A stretch of DNA of 64,000 bases from assembly GCA_011799875.1 (NCBI GenBank), contig CM022303.1:282244850-282308849 (forward strand), given 5' to 3'. Positions 46,101 through 58,013 of the stretch are shown piece after piece. The position numbers and the translations under genes are program-made. Source of the DNA: Thinopyrum elongatum. Taxonomy: Eukaryota > Streptophyta > Magnoliopsida > Poales > Poaceae. The notes under the pieces were generated by a model that worked only from the letters and a program-made list of their open reading frames with translations, did no database searches and had not been told where the DNA came from. Positions within the stretch are counted from its first letter, which is position 1, and every line of letters begins with the position of its first letter.

Positions 46101-48720
46101 AAGCAGATGGAATTCAACAAAACTAGAAGCAATACAAGCTAGACATCATACATAACATGCAACTACATATAACAGTGCCATGTTAGAGGGAGCACATGTG
46201 ATGGTGGACTAGGGGAGACGTTCTCATCATCAACACAGCTATGTTGAGTGTCTATGCATGTGTTGTCTTCTAAATCTTGTTGGGGGAATGGCGGAGTAGA
46301 ATCTATAGAGGCCCTCTGTTTCAGTTGGTTGGAAGGAGCACCTTTATCCACTGCCTTGCTAATTTCCTTCCGCTTTATTGATTTTGCATTGTCAAGTAAA
46401 ACTGACAAGAAAAAGCAATAAAATTCACTCTTCAGAACTCGTTCATGCATGATACTGACAATCACTACTTTGATGTAAGGCAAACACATGATACGAGGAT
46501 GGAATATGTACGAAAAACAAGACGACATGGCATATTCACAACTCTTTGTGTAAACTAAGCAGAAGCAATTTAGTCAAATTACAAGCAATACAAGCTAGAC
46601 ACCATATGCAACATGCAAGACAATTTCACACTTCCAAGCTAGAGAAAGCACCTGTGATGCCGGTTTCGCGGAAGACCGCCATCAGTTCCTGCCTTAATTT
46701 CTTCCTTCCTCTTACTTAATTTTATTGCCTTGTCAAGTCAAACCCACAAGAAAAATGAATAAAAATTCGCTTTTCAGAACTCATTGATGCAGGATGCTGA
46801 CAAGCACTACTTTAATATAAGGCGACCGCATGATAGGACGATTGAATGTGTCAGAAAAAAGGACATCATTGCATATTCACAGCTATGATGTGTAAACTAA
46901 GCAGAAGGCATTTCAACAGATTAGAGGCAATGAAAGCTAGGCACCATATGAAAGATGCAACGAATATCACTCTACCAAGTTAAAATTGTCTCGTCATAAG
47001 TGCCATTTCAACAAATTAGAAGTAGTACAAGCTAGAGAAGAATGCGAGATGTAACCTATATCACACTCCCAAGTTAAACGTGTCTTATGGTAAGTGATTG
47101 TTGCAGGTTACACAATAGTAGTACTTTGATGTAAGAACATGGTGTGATAGACAGATATTGTATGTTCTAGAAACAGTAACACATGTTTTATTCACAAGTA
47201 TAATGTGTAAAGTAAGCAGATGGAATTCAACAAAATTAGAAGCAATACAAGCTAGACATCATACATAACATGCAACCACATATAACAGTGCCATGTTAGA
47301 GGGAGCACCTGTGATGGTGGACTAGGGGAGACGTGCGCATCATCAACACAGCTATGTTGAGTGTCTATGCATGTGTTGTCTTGCAAATCTTGTTGGGGGG
47401 ATGGCGGAGTAGAATCTATAGAGGCCCTCCGATTCAGTTGGTTGGAAGGAGCACCTTTATCCACTGCCTTGCTAATTTCCTTCCGCTTTATTGATTTTGC
47501 ATTGTCAAGTAAAACCGACAAGAAAAAGCAATAAAATTCACTCTTCAGAACTTATTCATGCATGATACTGACAATCACTACTTTAATGTAAGGCAAATAC
47601 ATGATACGAGCATGGAATATGTACGAAAAACAGGACGGCATGGCATATTCATAACTATTTGTGCAAACTAAGCAGAAGCCATTTCAACAAATTAGAAGCA
47701 ATGCAAGCTAGACACCACATGAAAGATGCAACCAATATGACTCTGCCAAGTTAAAAGCGTCCCATCATAAATGGCGTTTCAACAAATTAGAAGCAGTGCA
47801 TGCTATAAATCATATGAAAGATGCAACCAATATCACACTGCATATACTAAAGGTGTCTCGTCATAATTGATTGATGCGGGATACAAAAAATCAGTAGTTT
47901 TATGTAAGGACATGCTTAATAGACAGATGTACTATGTACCAAAAATAGGAAGGCATGTCACATTAACAAGTATAAGGTATAAACTAAGCAGAATAGCAGA
48001 TGCAATTTAACCTGATTGGAAGAATTACAATCTAGACACCATATGCAACATGCAACCACATATCACGCTGCCAAGTTAGAGCAATCACCTGCAATGGTGG
48101 TGTAGGGGAAATGTGGTCATCAACTACAGAGCTATGTTCACTATCTTCATCTAGCCTTGTTGTTTCTTGAGAATCATGTGGGGAGGCTAACACTGCATTC
48201 TTTAAAAGAGCATCTTTTCTCACAGTAATCCACGGGCCTGACTGTCTCATCATAAGTGATAGATGAGGGATACACAAGAACATTAGTTTGATGTAAGAAC
48301 ATGGTTAATAGACAGATGTAGTAGTATGTACCAAAAACAGGAAGGCATGTCATATTCAAAGGTATAATGTGTAAGCTAAGCAGATGCAATTTAACCAAAT
48401 TGGAAGCAATACAAGCTAGACACCCAGTTGGAGTGGTGAGCATGATCATCGAGGACCTGAGAGCCTGGTGGGAGGCGGGTTGCTTCGCCACCACCCTGGC
48501 TTTTTAGTTGGCTTGTAGGTGATGCATGTCTGTGCTGGGCTTGTCATTGCCTCGGCCAGTGCCCTGACTAGCTATTTGGCTTCTGGTGCTCTCGGGATGG
48601 TGGTTCATGTAAAAAATATCTTTCCTTATCTTAATAAAGACCGACTTCGGCCTTTCGAATACAAGCTAGACACCATATGCAACATGCAACCACATATGAA
48701 AGCGCGAAGTTAAAGCAAGC
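43150..48720 (-). repeat. Exon-bearing tandem array, 1,113-bp period, about four copies plus diverged flanks
   Basis: A 206-bp exon-like segment recurs at 43969-44174, 45082-45287, 46196-46401 and 47309-47514 (spacing 1113, 1114, 1113). Each encodes KRKEI(S/R)KAVDKGAPSNQL..., ending VDDEHVSPSPPS(Q/H). Between copies lies a shorter related exon (about 44425, 45538 and 46652: KLSKRKEEIKAGTDGGLPRN). The intronic filler consists of smaller sub-repeats (ACAAGCTAGACACC; TAAACTAAGCAGAAG). More diverged members lie at 48087-48280 (EHSSVVDDHISPTPP) and 48723-48897 (SSRVDDLARHEPPSQ). Donors (CAG|GTGCTCC) are mostly kept; acceptor AG is kept in copies 1 and 3 but is GG in copies 2 and 4. Confidence 0.8.
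48425..48657 (+). mobile_element. Short non-LTR retroelement insertion (LINE 3' end or SINE), 17-bp target duplication
   Basis: The 17-bp AATACAAGCTAGACACC stands at both 48408-48424 and 48658-48674, and the 233 bp between has no counterpart in other array units. The insert is GC-richer and ends CTTAATAAAGACCGACTTCGG with a polyadenylation signal AATAAA, in keeping with a 5'-truncated non-LTR element. No reverse transcriptase is present. Confidence 0.75.
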
Positions 48721-48897
48721 ATCTGGGATGGTGGTTCATGGCGAGCGAGATCATCAACTCTAGAGCTACGTTTACCGTCTCCATATGTTGACACTGCACC
48801 CTTTTAAGTGCTGAAATGTGTCTTGCCTACCCGTGCACAAAGCTGGAGCGACTTCTCTCTTTTCTTTCGTGTTTCTATCAACAGTTTGGCAGAGGCT

Positions 48898-49718
48898 GAA
48901 ATACCCATGCATAAAAAAACAATAGTGAGAGTATGGGTGAAGTGTGTGCAGAACTAGTGCACTGTAAAAGTAGCAGATAGCAGGTGGCTGAAAAATAAAT
49001 GACAGGAGACATATGATAGCTCTACAACATTGCTTGGCAAACGAAATTAGATTCTACTCCGTATGATTTTGTAATATATGAGCACAGGGATGGCTAGGAA
49101 ATACAGGTACTCCTCCAGCACACCACCACATGTGGTCCTATCAAAATAACAGTCGACTGAAAATAAATAGGTCTGTCGATTTTTTCCTGAACCGTCCGAT
49201 CTACAAGGAACATGCAGATGGCCTTCGTCTACCTCCCACCAGTCACTGTTGACGATCTTTCTCAAACAGCCAGCGACCACCAGCCCAGACCCCTGCCTCC
49301 GCTACCCTGCCCTCCCCTCGATCTCACACCACTGCCGTGCTTGGCAGCGGCCCCCGGCCATCCCTTTAAGCCCGACCGACCTCCAGATCAAAACCAACAG
49401 CTCCTAGGCCCCACACACCCCTAAGATAAACACCGAGGCGCTGCTTCCCCGGCGTAACAGGCAGACTAGTGCCTGTTACGCCCGGGAATGCTTCCTTTAA
49501 TGGGGAATCAACTGACCAGGAATTGAAATCTAGGGGGCGACAGACCTCTAGGTAAGGTGAAATAGTATATGAGGAGAAACCTTGTGCATCGTGAGTTACT
49601 AGGAACATCTAGTATCAGGAAGAAGGTGCAGGAAGAAGCGGTCAACTAGTGTCTTCTATGGGATGAATACCGTGCAAGCAGACACGTAAGATTTGCACGA
49701 ATAAGGGAAGAGGAGTAC
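48898..49718 (-). other. First intron(s) of the transposase-like gene
   Basis: No reading frame of note. Contains C-rich DNA at 49275-49450 and a palindromic pair GGCGTAACAGGCAGACTAG / CTAGTGCCTGTTACGCCC (about 49450-49485), a near-perfect 15-bp inverted repeat that may be a small foldback or a cruciform. Confidence 0.4.
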
Positions 49719-49824
49719 CAGTTCCAGTTTCCATTGTCGTGTCCTCTTGATTTCGCGGCGATGTTCTTCTTTTTACTGGGGCAACCGATGTTGTGGAGGT
49801 GGGTGGAGCCTTGGACGAACCCAT

Positions 49825-50430
49825 GGCCAAATTGTTGATTGTGTTGCGGTGGCCGTCTGTCGGCGGAGGGGAAGCAGATCCGAGGCGGCGAAGGACGGCG
49901 TAGCGGGAATAGCTCCGGTGCGGTGGACGGTGGCGACGTTGGAGCGGCAGCGGTGAGGCGCAGGACGGCGTGGTTGAACTAGCTCGGGTATGGCGCACGT
50001 CGGTGTCCTGGAGGCAGCTCGGCCTCGGCTTCAACTACTAGCCGTGGAGGGCATTGCGGTTGCGGTTGCGGTGGACGACGACGTCGGGGTATCGGCTCCG
50101 GTGTGATGGGGGAGGGCGGCGATTGATGGGTGGGATGGGGTGGCGGATGGAGGACGTCGGGGTTTCGCGGCTGGTGGAGAGGTAGTTTTGGCGCCCAGGG
50201 AGTACGAATGGGGAATCGGACAGGGGGAGCTAAGGGGGAACCATGTTTTGGTCTGGGACGCGCTTGTTTTTTTTTGAACAGATGGGACGTGCTTGTTTGA
50301 AATTTGGGGAAAGTATAAACTTTCCTCTTAAATTTCACACCTACTGCGGGTCGGGGGTAGGACGGTAATCCCAGGTGTCCCAAATAGTGGGCGGGAGTGA
50401 TTTCGGCCAAGCGCATGTGTGTTTAGGCGG
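49825..50430 (-). promoter_or_regulatory. GC-rich putative promoter and 5' UTR of the transposase-like gene
   Basis: Upstream of the minus-strand ATG at 49824 the sequence is G/C-rich (CGGTTGCGGTTGCGGTGGACG and similar) up to about 50230 and then turns AT-rich with TTTTTTTTTGAAC. This is typical of a grass gene 5' end. No definite TATA box was assigned. Confidence 0.35.
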
Positions 50431-52084
50431 CCATGGTGTATGAAAGTTTTTCGGAGGCAGTTGCGTGGCGTCTAGATGAAGTTACAAACCTACCCCGGTT
50501 TAGACCTTTGGATGTCGGGCCGGTAGGTTTCACGGGTCAGAGTTAGAAAAGTAATTTCCTTCTACCAATCATTGGTCTCACGCGGTTTCGGGCGAGTAGA
50601 GGCTCTTTTAGCGCTTCGTTCAAAATTTTGAAATAGAAGCATTCACGTTTAGAGTACTCTTGAACTTTGAGGATTGACCTAAATAGACAATGTTAAATTT
50701 GACCTTGTATGTTTGAAAACCTCATTAAATTATGCGCTTCTTTTTGAAATTTTGACTCTTGAAAATCCTATAACTACGATTATTTTGGAATGAAGGAGGT
50801 AAATTTGAATCTATTTTGTACACGACTATATATGCTATTATGTACAAAAGTAGAGCAAAGATTGGTGCCCCCATAATTTAGGTATGATTTACAAATGCCA
50901 TGATCTTGAATTCAAATAATTGAATGGACTTCGTGTTGAATTTGAATTTTTAAACCACCTTAAGTTGAATTCAAATGTATGCTAGTTCCTAGCTAGCTAT
51001 TTAGAATGTTCATTGTGTAACTTTTGTACGTGTCTCCCGCACACACATTATCTTTAGGCCTGTCTCGCACGCATTGTCTGCACCTCTCTTCCTAATTGAC
51101 GAATATGATTCCAGCAAAGCATTTTGTAGGATGCCCCTTAAAGTTAGGTTGGATGAATAGTAATATCAGAGAGAAGGGGTTACCATAGTCTGAGGACCTA
51201 GGGTTACAAATCCTAGCCGGCTTTGTCAGTGGACATAGAGTCCTTCACGGCTCTAGTATCTTTGTCTTGTACGACTAGTCCTCCATCGGTCTCCCTGAAT
51301 GTGTCACGGGTCAACCAATGTGGCGCAGGATGGAACCGATACAAGGGCCTCACCTCGGCCCACCAGACTTCACGCGGTGACACACCCTCTGCTCCTAGGT
51401 CTCGTTATCTTCTCACACCCACACATACCAACACAGACACCACACAAACTATTTCTCCTCATGCCTCTATCCCCTCCCCCCTTGCATGTAGACACTCAAG
51501 GGCATCTCTCGCCGTGACATCCTATTCATCTCTCTCTCTCTCTCTCTAAACCTCTCTCATTTCTTGTAATATCTCTCCCTCGTCGCCCCCCCCCCCCGCC
51601 AGCCCCTCTATCCATGCCTCTCTCGAATACGTACACATACCCTCTCTAGGCCCTGCCAAATATGTCAACTACACATTCACACATGTTACATATTATCACA
51701 TACCACATTGATCTAAAAAGCCCTCTCTTCGAGTTTACTTCGCATACAACATTCCTTTTGAATAAAACCACACAAAGTGTGGCCAAAAATTTATTTTAGA
51801 AATTCTACATATATACAACATTACAAAGTTATATGGAGTATGAAAGTTAATTTGCATTGCATGGTGCACACAATGATATTTGTTCCGCACTGTGAATTTT
51901 TATATTTTTATACTATATATAAAGTTAGTCATAATAAAGAGAAATGAAGAGCATCTCTCTCTCCATCGAACACCCCCCTCTACGCCCCTTTCACGTACGC
52001 ACACAAACTATCTCTAGGTCCTCTAAAAGTACACCCCTAGCACATTCACGCATGTTTCATATTTCTCTCGCGATATATACAACG
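50431..52084. other. Gene-free intergenic DNA with simple repeats
   Basis: I find no gene. Holds a (TC)n run at about 51530-51547, a C12 run at 51586-51597 and AT-rich stretches (50640-51000). Not assigned to any element. Confidence 0.5.
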
Positions 52085-52960
52085 ACGATCACTGTATTTG
52101 AAGCGTAAGCATGATACATACATTGGACTTCAGAATCCACTCATTACGGTCACCATTTATGCTTTGTGGTTATTATACAGTCACGGACTCACCATACAAC
52201 TCCGTATTTGTTTAAGACACGACTAGTTGACCAGTTAAACGCTCCACGTGGCACATCTAGTGTTGCATCACATTATCTCACTACCATTGGGCCCACCTGT
52301 CGGCGTGTATAAGAATGAAAACAAACGATAAAAAAATATTGGACGGTGGGTATTCGAAGTCATGACCGTGGGCACAACGGACAAGGTGGCCTTGTATTGG
52401 TATGTTGAGCCGTCTGTTTTAATGCACAGGAGCTAGTGTGGTGATTATACACAGACGCACGCATGCACACAAACTGCATGCATGCAACACTCACACGTAC
52501 ACACGCAGCCACGCAACACTCACACACACACGCAACACTCACACGCACACACGCACGCATGCATGCACACACCACACGACCAACACACACGCTCACGCTC
52601 AAGTGCTCAACCTACATGTGCATGCGCACACATCAGACCCTGACAGACACATGCACAACCAGGTGGTTCCCGCGCACGGGTTGGAGTCTTGTCGCTCCTG
52701 CGTAAATTTGTGTTTATCTTACTTTTTTCCTCTGCGAACTGACAGGTGGGACCCACAAGGAACATGGTCAATTTAACCAGTCAACATAGTGCCATGCAGA
52801 CTATTTGGCTGGTCAACAGAGTGCAATCCAATGCTGAACGGTGAGCAAGTGACCGTATAATCACCGCAAAACATATATAGTGATCGTAATGAACGTATTC
52901 TGAAGTTCGGTGACCGTATTACGCTTTTCGCTTGAAATACACTGACCGCCAGTGTATTTA
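52085..52960. mobile_element. Foldback/MULE-like element with inverted repeats of about 215 bp
   Basis: The left arm (about 52085-52300) and reverse complement of the right arm (about 52743-52960) align along their length, for example CTTCAGAATCCACTCATTACGG against CTTCAGAATACGTTCATTACGA (shown in part), TGTATAATAACCACAAAGC against TGTATAATCACCGCAAAAC reading, and GGGCCCACCTGTCGG against GGGTCCCACCTGTCAG. Identity is perhaps 75-80% by eye. The ~440-bp core has a CA/GCATGC-rich simple-sequence block (52440-52580). No transposase. Target duplication not resolved. Confidence 0.5.
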
Positions 52961-53373
52961 TCTGTTCTCTTGCTCTCTCTGTGGAGCCGAGTAGGCCAAC
53001 ATGCCAGTGTCTAAATTGGCGCATGCCACCCCATTATTGTTGTACTGGTTTCGTAAGAGCGAACAAGCATTCATGTCTATCGTACAAACTGCAGGTATGA
53101 GTTAAAAATGCTATGAAGACGAACAAATATTTGAATCCACTTTATGCCCAATTTCTCTCTGTAGGCCCTCCAAAAGTACATCTCTACACGTTCTCGCATG
53201 TTACATCTAACAACTATGTGTTTTAAGTTTTACTACTACACTCTAACACAATAAATCATATGTGTTTTTAGTTTTACTAGATCTCATATTGTTACTTAAT
53301 TATTCAGTTTGCATACATTAAAATTGCCTTCGAAATGTATGTCTGGTATCATCTAGTGATATGAAAGGTCAGA

Positions 53374-53411
<38 letters not shown>

Positions 53412-54553
53412 GCCCATTACACATTCAAGCATTTCACATCTTTCCCTCGCTCTCTGTGTCAAACCGACTATGCCAAACTACCATGCCTACCGCGCGGGAA
53501 AAATCCCGCCCTCGCCTATTTAATCGGGTTTGTATCCATGGATCGTGCAAAATAGCAAAACTATAGTAGTACTACAGTACAAGTAATAGTTCACTGGGCC
53601 GCCGTGTCGTGTACTCCTTCATCGTAAGAGTGGAGTGCTCGCTTTCATAAATGTTCTAGCCCTTTTTGCCGACATGTGGGACATCAAGCAACCGGGTCCA
53701 CATGCCATACCGAAATAACAGTGCAGAGTAGCAGGGGTGAAGCACCCCGGTCAGGGCGCCGGCATAGTAATGAGCAATGAGGCGTCAAATCACAAAGCTG
53801 CACCTTTCCCGCAGTTAAGTTGGAGGGACGAATGATGCTCAAAAAAAGTTGGAGGAACGAAGCAACCATCATTTCACTCTTTGTTGAATCCGCTTCTCCC
53901 TCATCTTCTTCAAGTTAACCATGTGTTGCTTCTGCTGTTGTTCTGCCTCATGTGGGACGCGGATCGGCTTGGTAAATCACTGACATGTGGGACCGCATGT
54001 TAGCAAACCGCTAGGCCAACGTCCTCTAAAAATAAGAAACCTCCCCCGCCTTCCACGCGGCAAAATCACCTCCTTTTTACTAATCTTGATATATTTTTTA
54101 GATCAATATAATCGAGATTTGTATAGATAGCACCAAGGAGCAAAACCAAGTGGTACGCTTAAGGGCATCCACAATGTGTAGCCAAATGTGAAAATAGCTT
54201 TTGGCATCGATGGGAACCATTGTGGATGGTGCTGCCAAAGCCAAAAAGAGGGAACCAAAGCTCCCTAATTGATTGATTGAAGGAATAGAAAAATGCAACC
54301 TCTCTCCTCTTTCTTCTGTGCTTGGACGCATGTATAGAGCACAGAGTCTACTCCCCTGTCCCTTCTATCACAAATCACAAAGCTGTGAGGCGTCAAATGA
54401 CAAAGAACGGACGAAGCAACCATCATTTTCACTCTTCCCTGACTCCGCTTCTCCATCGTCTTCTTCGAGAAACCACCTTTACCTCACTAAGCTAGACGGA
54501 TGGCACTATTGTGCTAGTAGTAGTACATTTAGGCCTCCTTTGGTTCAACGGAC
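52961..54553. other. Gene-free DNA up to the rearrangement junction
   Basis: No gene. Two related segments, about 53780-53910 and 54370-54465, share GACGAAGCAACCATCATTT and CCGCTTCTCC..TC.TCTTC, a local duplication about 570 bp apart. GCATCCACAATG (54165) and CATTGTGGATG (54218) form a short inverted repeat like that of hAT-type miniature elements. The sequence ends abruptly at 54553, where LARD LTR sequence begins mid-LTR. Confidence 0.45.
53376..53406. repeat. (AC)n microsatellite
   Basis: About 15 AC units in an AT-rich setting. Confidence 0.9.
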
Positions 54554-54854
54554 TGCGAGCTAGGATAAGCGTTCCAGCCAGAGTCCCTGCGGAGTGGAGT
54601 CCATCGCTGTCGTGGTGTTCCGCTGCTAGAAGTTATTCCACTGCTATGAGTTGTTCTGCTGCTAGCATAGAGCAACCTTGGCAGGTGTAGTGCTACCATG
54701 CCGATGTAATTCCCTATTATATCAGAACCCTTGTATCCCCGTATATTTGTAATAAAGAGATGATTTGTTATATGCCAGTAGTACCGTATTCCAGAAGACT
54801 TGTCTCTGGGCTGGAATACGGGGTGTTCTGGTTTCCTCTGAGCCGGGTGCCACA
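54554..54854 (+). repeat. Last 301 bp of the LARD 5' LTR
   Basis: Matches 62072-62355 from TGCGAGCTAGGATAAGCG to GGTGCCACA, with about 20 differences and a 17-bp insertion near 54625. AATAAA at 54751 is the likely polyadenylation signal. Confidence 0.85.
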
Positions 54855-54859
54855 ACGGT

Positions 54860-54871
54860 TGGTATCAGAGC
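54860..54871 (+). other. Primer binding site, initiator tRNA-Met type
   Basis: TGGTATCAGAGC, the standard plant retrotransposon primer site, 5 bp after the LTR end. Confidence 0.85.
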
Positions 54872-57800
54872 AGGTCTGGCTGTAGGATGCCCTAGCTCGC
54901 GCGAACGTTAGAAAGTGGTAGTATATAGTCTAGTCAGTTTGTTGCACTTGACTGCTGCATTTGTTTGTTGCATAGCATGCATATAGACTTATTATTTGGT
55001 TACTAACGATTGATCTGGTGAGTGTAGGTGGCATTGGTTTCGATTCACTGCAAGCACCCACCAGTTGCACACTTGCTCCTTGGTGTTGGTGTCACCTCCG
55101 TCCCAGCGGAGTGATGCCAGGGTACCTAGTGGTGTCGATCACTTGCAGGATTGATGCACAGGTGCCTCATCAATTTATTCTTTTCCGCCACCCCTATCGT
55201 TTCGATGATAGACATGTTTCTATCCCGGATCGTGCCATCCCACTAGCCGCTTTGGCAACCCTTACTGATCTTAGTTATCAGTAGAGGGCAATGCCAGCGA
55301 GCCTTTCTTTCCACCGCTACCCATTCTCTGGACGTGTACGATTTTCTTTCGTACACTTGATGACAATGTGGTCGTGACCTCTATGTTCCGACCCCCGATC
55401 ACCAAGTTCGTCCTCACCTCCGTGTCCATCCAGCTGCAACCAGTCTAAGCCCGTGCTTGGTGTAGCTTTGCTTACACCAACCCCTTCCACACATGGATTC
55501 ACTTTTATGCACACTGCCACAGCATGTTAGACCGTAATACCGGAGTTCTTGCGAGATTTGTGTGCTTAAGTCGGCATGCATATTATTGCTGTGAATAGTT
55601 TGTAAAATGTGATATTGCTTGTGTGTGATCTTGATGTTTTGTGAGCTTTATTTTAGTCGTTTCTTTTGCTTCTTTCTTTGGGCCCTTGGTGTTACCTTAT
55701 TTCCCCTTATGGAAGTTGCTCCCCGACACCGGACTCAAAGAATCAGTGAAATGGCAAACATTCGGAAGCTCAGCTGAACAATGTGGAATTTTCCGCCGAC
55801 TGTATCATATCGGGAATATCTGGACTGAATATAAATAATATCCTGGCTTGATTATCAGCATCAAGTATGCATCAGTGTGCAATCTTCACAGAAGTGATGA
55901 TCAAATCAGCAAGACGGCCAGGATGTGTGCATGATCGACAGTACATTTCGAGTCAAAGGTATGGTTCATATACAAGGTTTGGGTCTGATATGTATACAAT
56001 TTGAAACCAGATATATCCCGGAAGCAAGCCAGCATATGCTATGAGCTCAGTGCTCAGTAAGAAGGACACTCAAACACCCTTATTCATACAACAAGTAACC
56101 GGCAGCAGGAACATTAAGGGGTATATATCTGCACTCAGTCCACATATAACCAAGAGAAGTTTCGGATGTGAGCAAGCCAGCATTTCTCCGCAAGCTACCA
56201 GAGAAGCTTATGACGCAAGGTTCCTCAGCCTTCCTCAGTACGACACATGGATATATTCCAGTGCGAGATACTCAGGCTTCTTTAGTAAGCTACCTCAACA
56301 GCTTCTGGCATAAGGTACCGAGTTTTTCCCCAGCAAGTCTTTAAGGGGGGAAGCTTCTAAGGTACGGTACCCAATCTTCTTCAGCACACTATCCCAGCGG
56401 AAGCTTCAAGCACAAGCTAGTCAGTCTTTATCAGCACGATGCTCTCGATGGCTTCCAATAGAAGCTATGCAATCTTCGTCAGTAAAACATCACATCCTCA
56501 TCAGTACAAGCTATTCCACATTCAGTTGGCAGCAGATGACAATGCATCCCAAGAGTCAGATCCACAACAGCTGGTCAGAAGGCAAGCATCAGTTAGGACA
56601 CCAGTCTGCATCGGAAATCAAGTGCCCAGCCACATATGTTCCCCTAGATATGGTGAGCATATTATCAAGGTCATACGAGTCACTCATAAAATGATGCCAG
56701 TCCGGTAAGAATCCGACTATCACATGAGCTATGTAAGAAGAAGAAAGCCAGCATACACCTTCATGGGTGATGCAAGAATAGACAAACCATGAAGCAAGAT
56801 ACCATTGAGACAACGATCATGACCGTGGTCCTCTAGGCCAGTTTTCTCGCACCCGACAAAGTAATACCATTAACCTGTGTCACTGTCAGCATGGTTGACG
56901 ACAACAGTGAGCACGGAAACAAGTACCTATGAACCTGGGTTCAGATGATTATTGTCCTACGATTAACACTTGAGGAACGATAAAACTTGCCATATGAGCA
57001 AAGATACCTTGTCAAGAGATAAGGATAAGGTATGATTACAGGAATATTACACATGACCGCACCTATGGTCACACGAAGAATCAAGAGCATATATGGCCCA
57101 GTCCTTTCAGCAAAGGATCTAGGCAAAGAAAACCACAATGAAGGAGCAAGATCGGCCATACAGAATTGATAGAAGAGGGTATCCAAGTCCATCAGGTCAG
57201 CCAAAAGATTAATTCAGCAGTTGGATTCCAACGATCGTGTTACAACATTACACGGTCTACTACCCACATGGATATACTGACAGAATGAGCATTCAGAATG
57301 CTAAATAACAGTCTCAAAGCATGTGTCCTCATATATGGAAATTAGTTAAATGATCGCCTGCCATGAAAAGATTCTTCTGCCAGTACCACCATCAGTCACA
57401 TCTGTGGAGTATATTGTTATAAGGCCATACACCTTTATGCTGGTCACGACCGGTGACAGTCAAATCTTTGATATGGATCTGATACTCAAGACCGTGGAGA
57501 TACCCAATACATTTCAGCAATTCCTGCGAGAAGTCAGATTCCGCCAACGGTATAATTCATAGCACTGTTTTGAGCCCGGAAGACACCAATTCATTTGAAG
57601 CCACCCAATGCAAGGTGTAAAAGCTTTCGTGCCCATCGGGAGAATTTGTTCACAACTCATTGGACCGTGGTCTGTATTGGACTTAATCATACATGACACA
57701 ATCATGAGGAACTACTCTCGGACTTGCAGAAGGGCACGTATTTTAGTCAGGATAATCCATCACACCCCAGATAAGTCAACAAAATGAATAAAGTCAAAGT

Positions 57801-57976
57801 AACATATGAGATGAGGTTTTCCAGAATAAGGATCCGGTGAAGCAAACCACCCCGAAGCCAGGTAGTCAGTTAAACGAGCTTCAGTGGGAGCATTATGTTA
57901 AGGAAAAAAAAAGGGAACCCGAGTTGGAAACGGTTTTCTTAAGTGGGAATATACATGTTTGACCCCTGAGCAACCA
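54872..57976 (+). other. Coding-poor LARD interior
   Basis: 3.1 kb with only short frames and no protease, reverse transcriptase, RNase H or integrase motif. The one longer frame near 55018 (88 codons, TDLSYQ end) lies at the leader position and may be 5' untranslated sequence. In this family the interior is thought to be conserved as RNA structure rather than protein. Confidence 0.6.
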
Positions 57977-58013
57977 AATCTCGAGGACGAGATTTCTTTA
58001 AGGGGGGAAGGTT
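57977..58013 (+). other. Integrase-tail relic and polypurine tract of the LARD
   Basis: Frame reads NLEDEISLRGEGL, then TAA inside the LTR. AAGGGGGGAAGG (58000-58011) is the polypurine tract. Same arrangement as at 3543. Confidence 0.7.

Larger units (their letters stand above)
31574..49824 (-). pseudogene. Transposase_24 (En/Spm Ptta-type) gene, many exons, interrupted by a Copia insertion
   Basis: Minus-strand exons inferred from GT-AG sites. First exon 49824-49719 (MGSSKAPPTSTTSVAPVKRR...). Then exons in the repeat array, and a large exon of about 43141-42735 (basic KRKRKEHKIVGDG, Ala/Thr/Ser-rich). A segment at 42700-42506 (LTKSRGGRMEIRFEAGIKRP) continues after the Copia element at 32703 (SEAAVAVRCLAHV). 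Next come 32646-32593 (YRNDKDETQFNTFLDYLS), 32497-32285 (SALRQYRYNLRKTHFEGK, GEDWKGVVKHWSDPEYQ), 32206-32114 (NCSKNKANRTKVKFQQTTGS) and 32068-31931. The order [LRKTHF - EDW...HWSDPEY - NKANR.K..Q.TTGS] is the hallmark of plant Ptta/En/Spm proteins. Lesions: a TAG in KRKRK-TSG near 42640, a probable 1-bp frameshift near 32650, the Copia insertion, and 3' truncation by an LTR at 31573. Confidence 0.65.

Noticed and set aside
52360..52776. ORFs of His/Thr repeats around 52440-52700
   Set aside because: Translation of CA/CACGCA simple sequence inside the foldback core.
57350..57562. 70-codon ORF in the LARD interior as a pol remnant
   Set aside because: No RT, RNase H or integrase motif could be recognised; too short to support a call.
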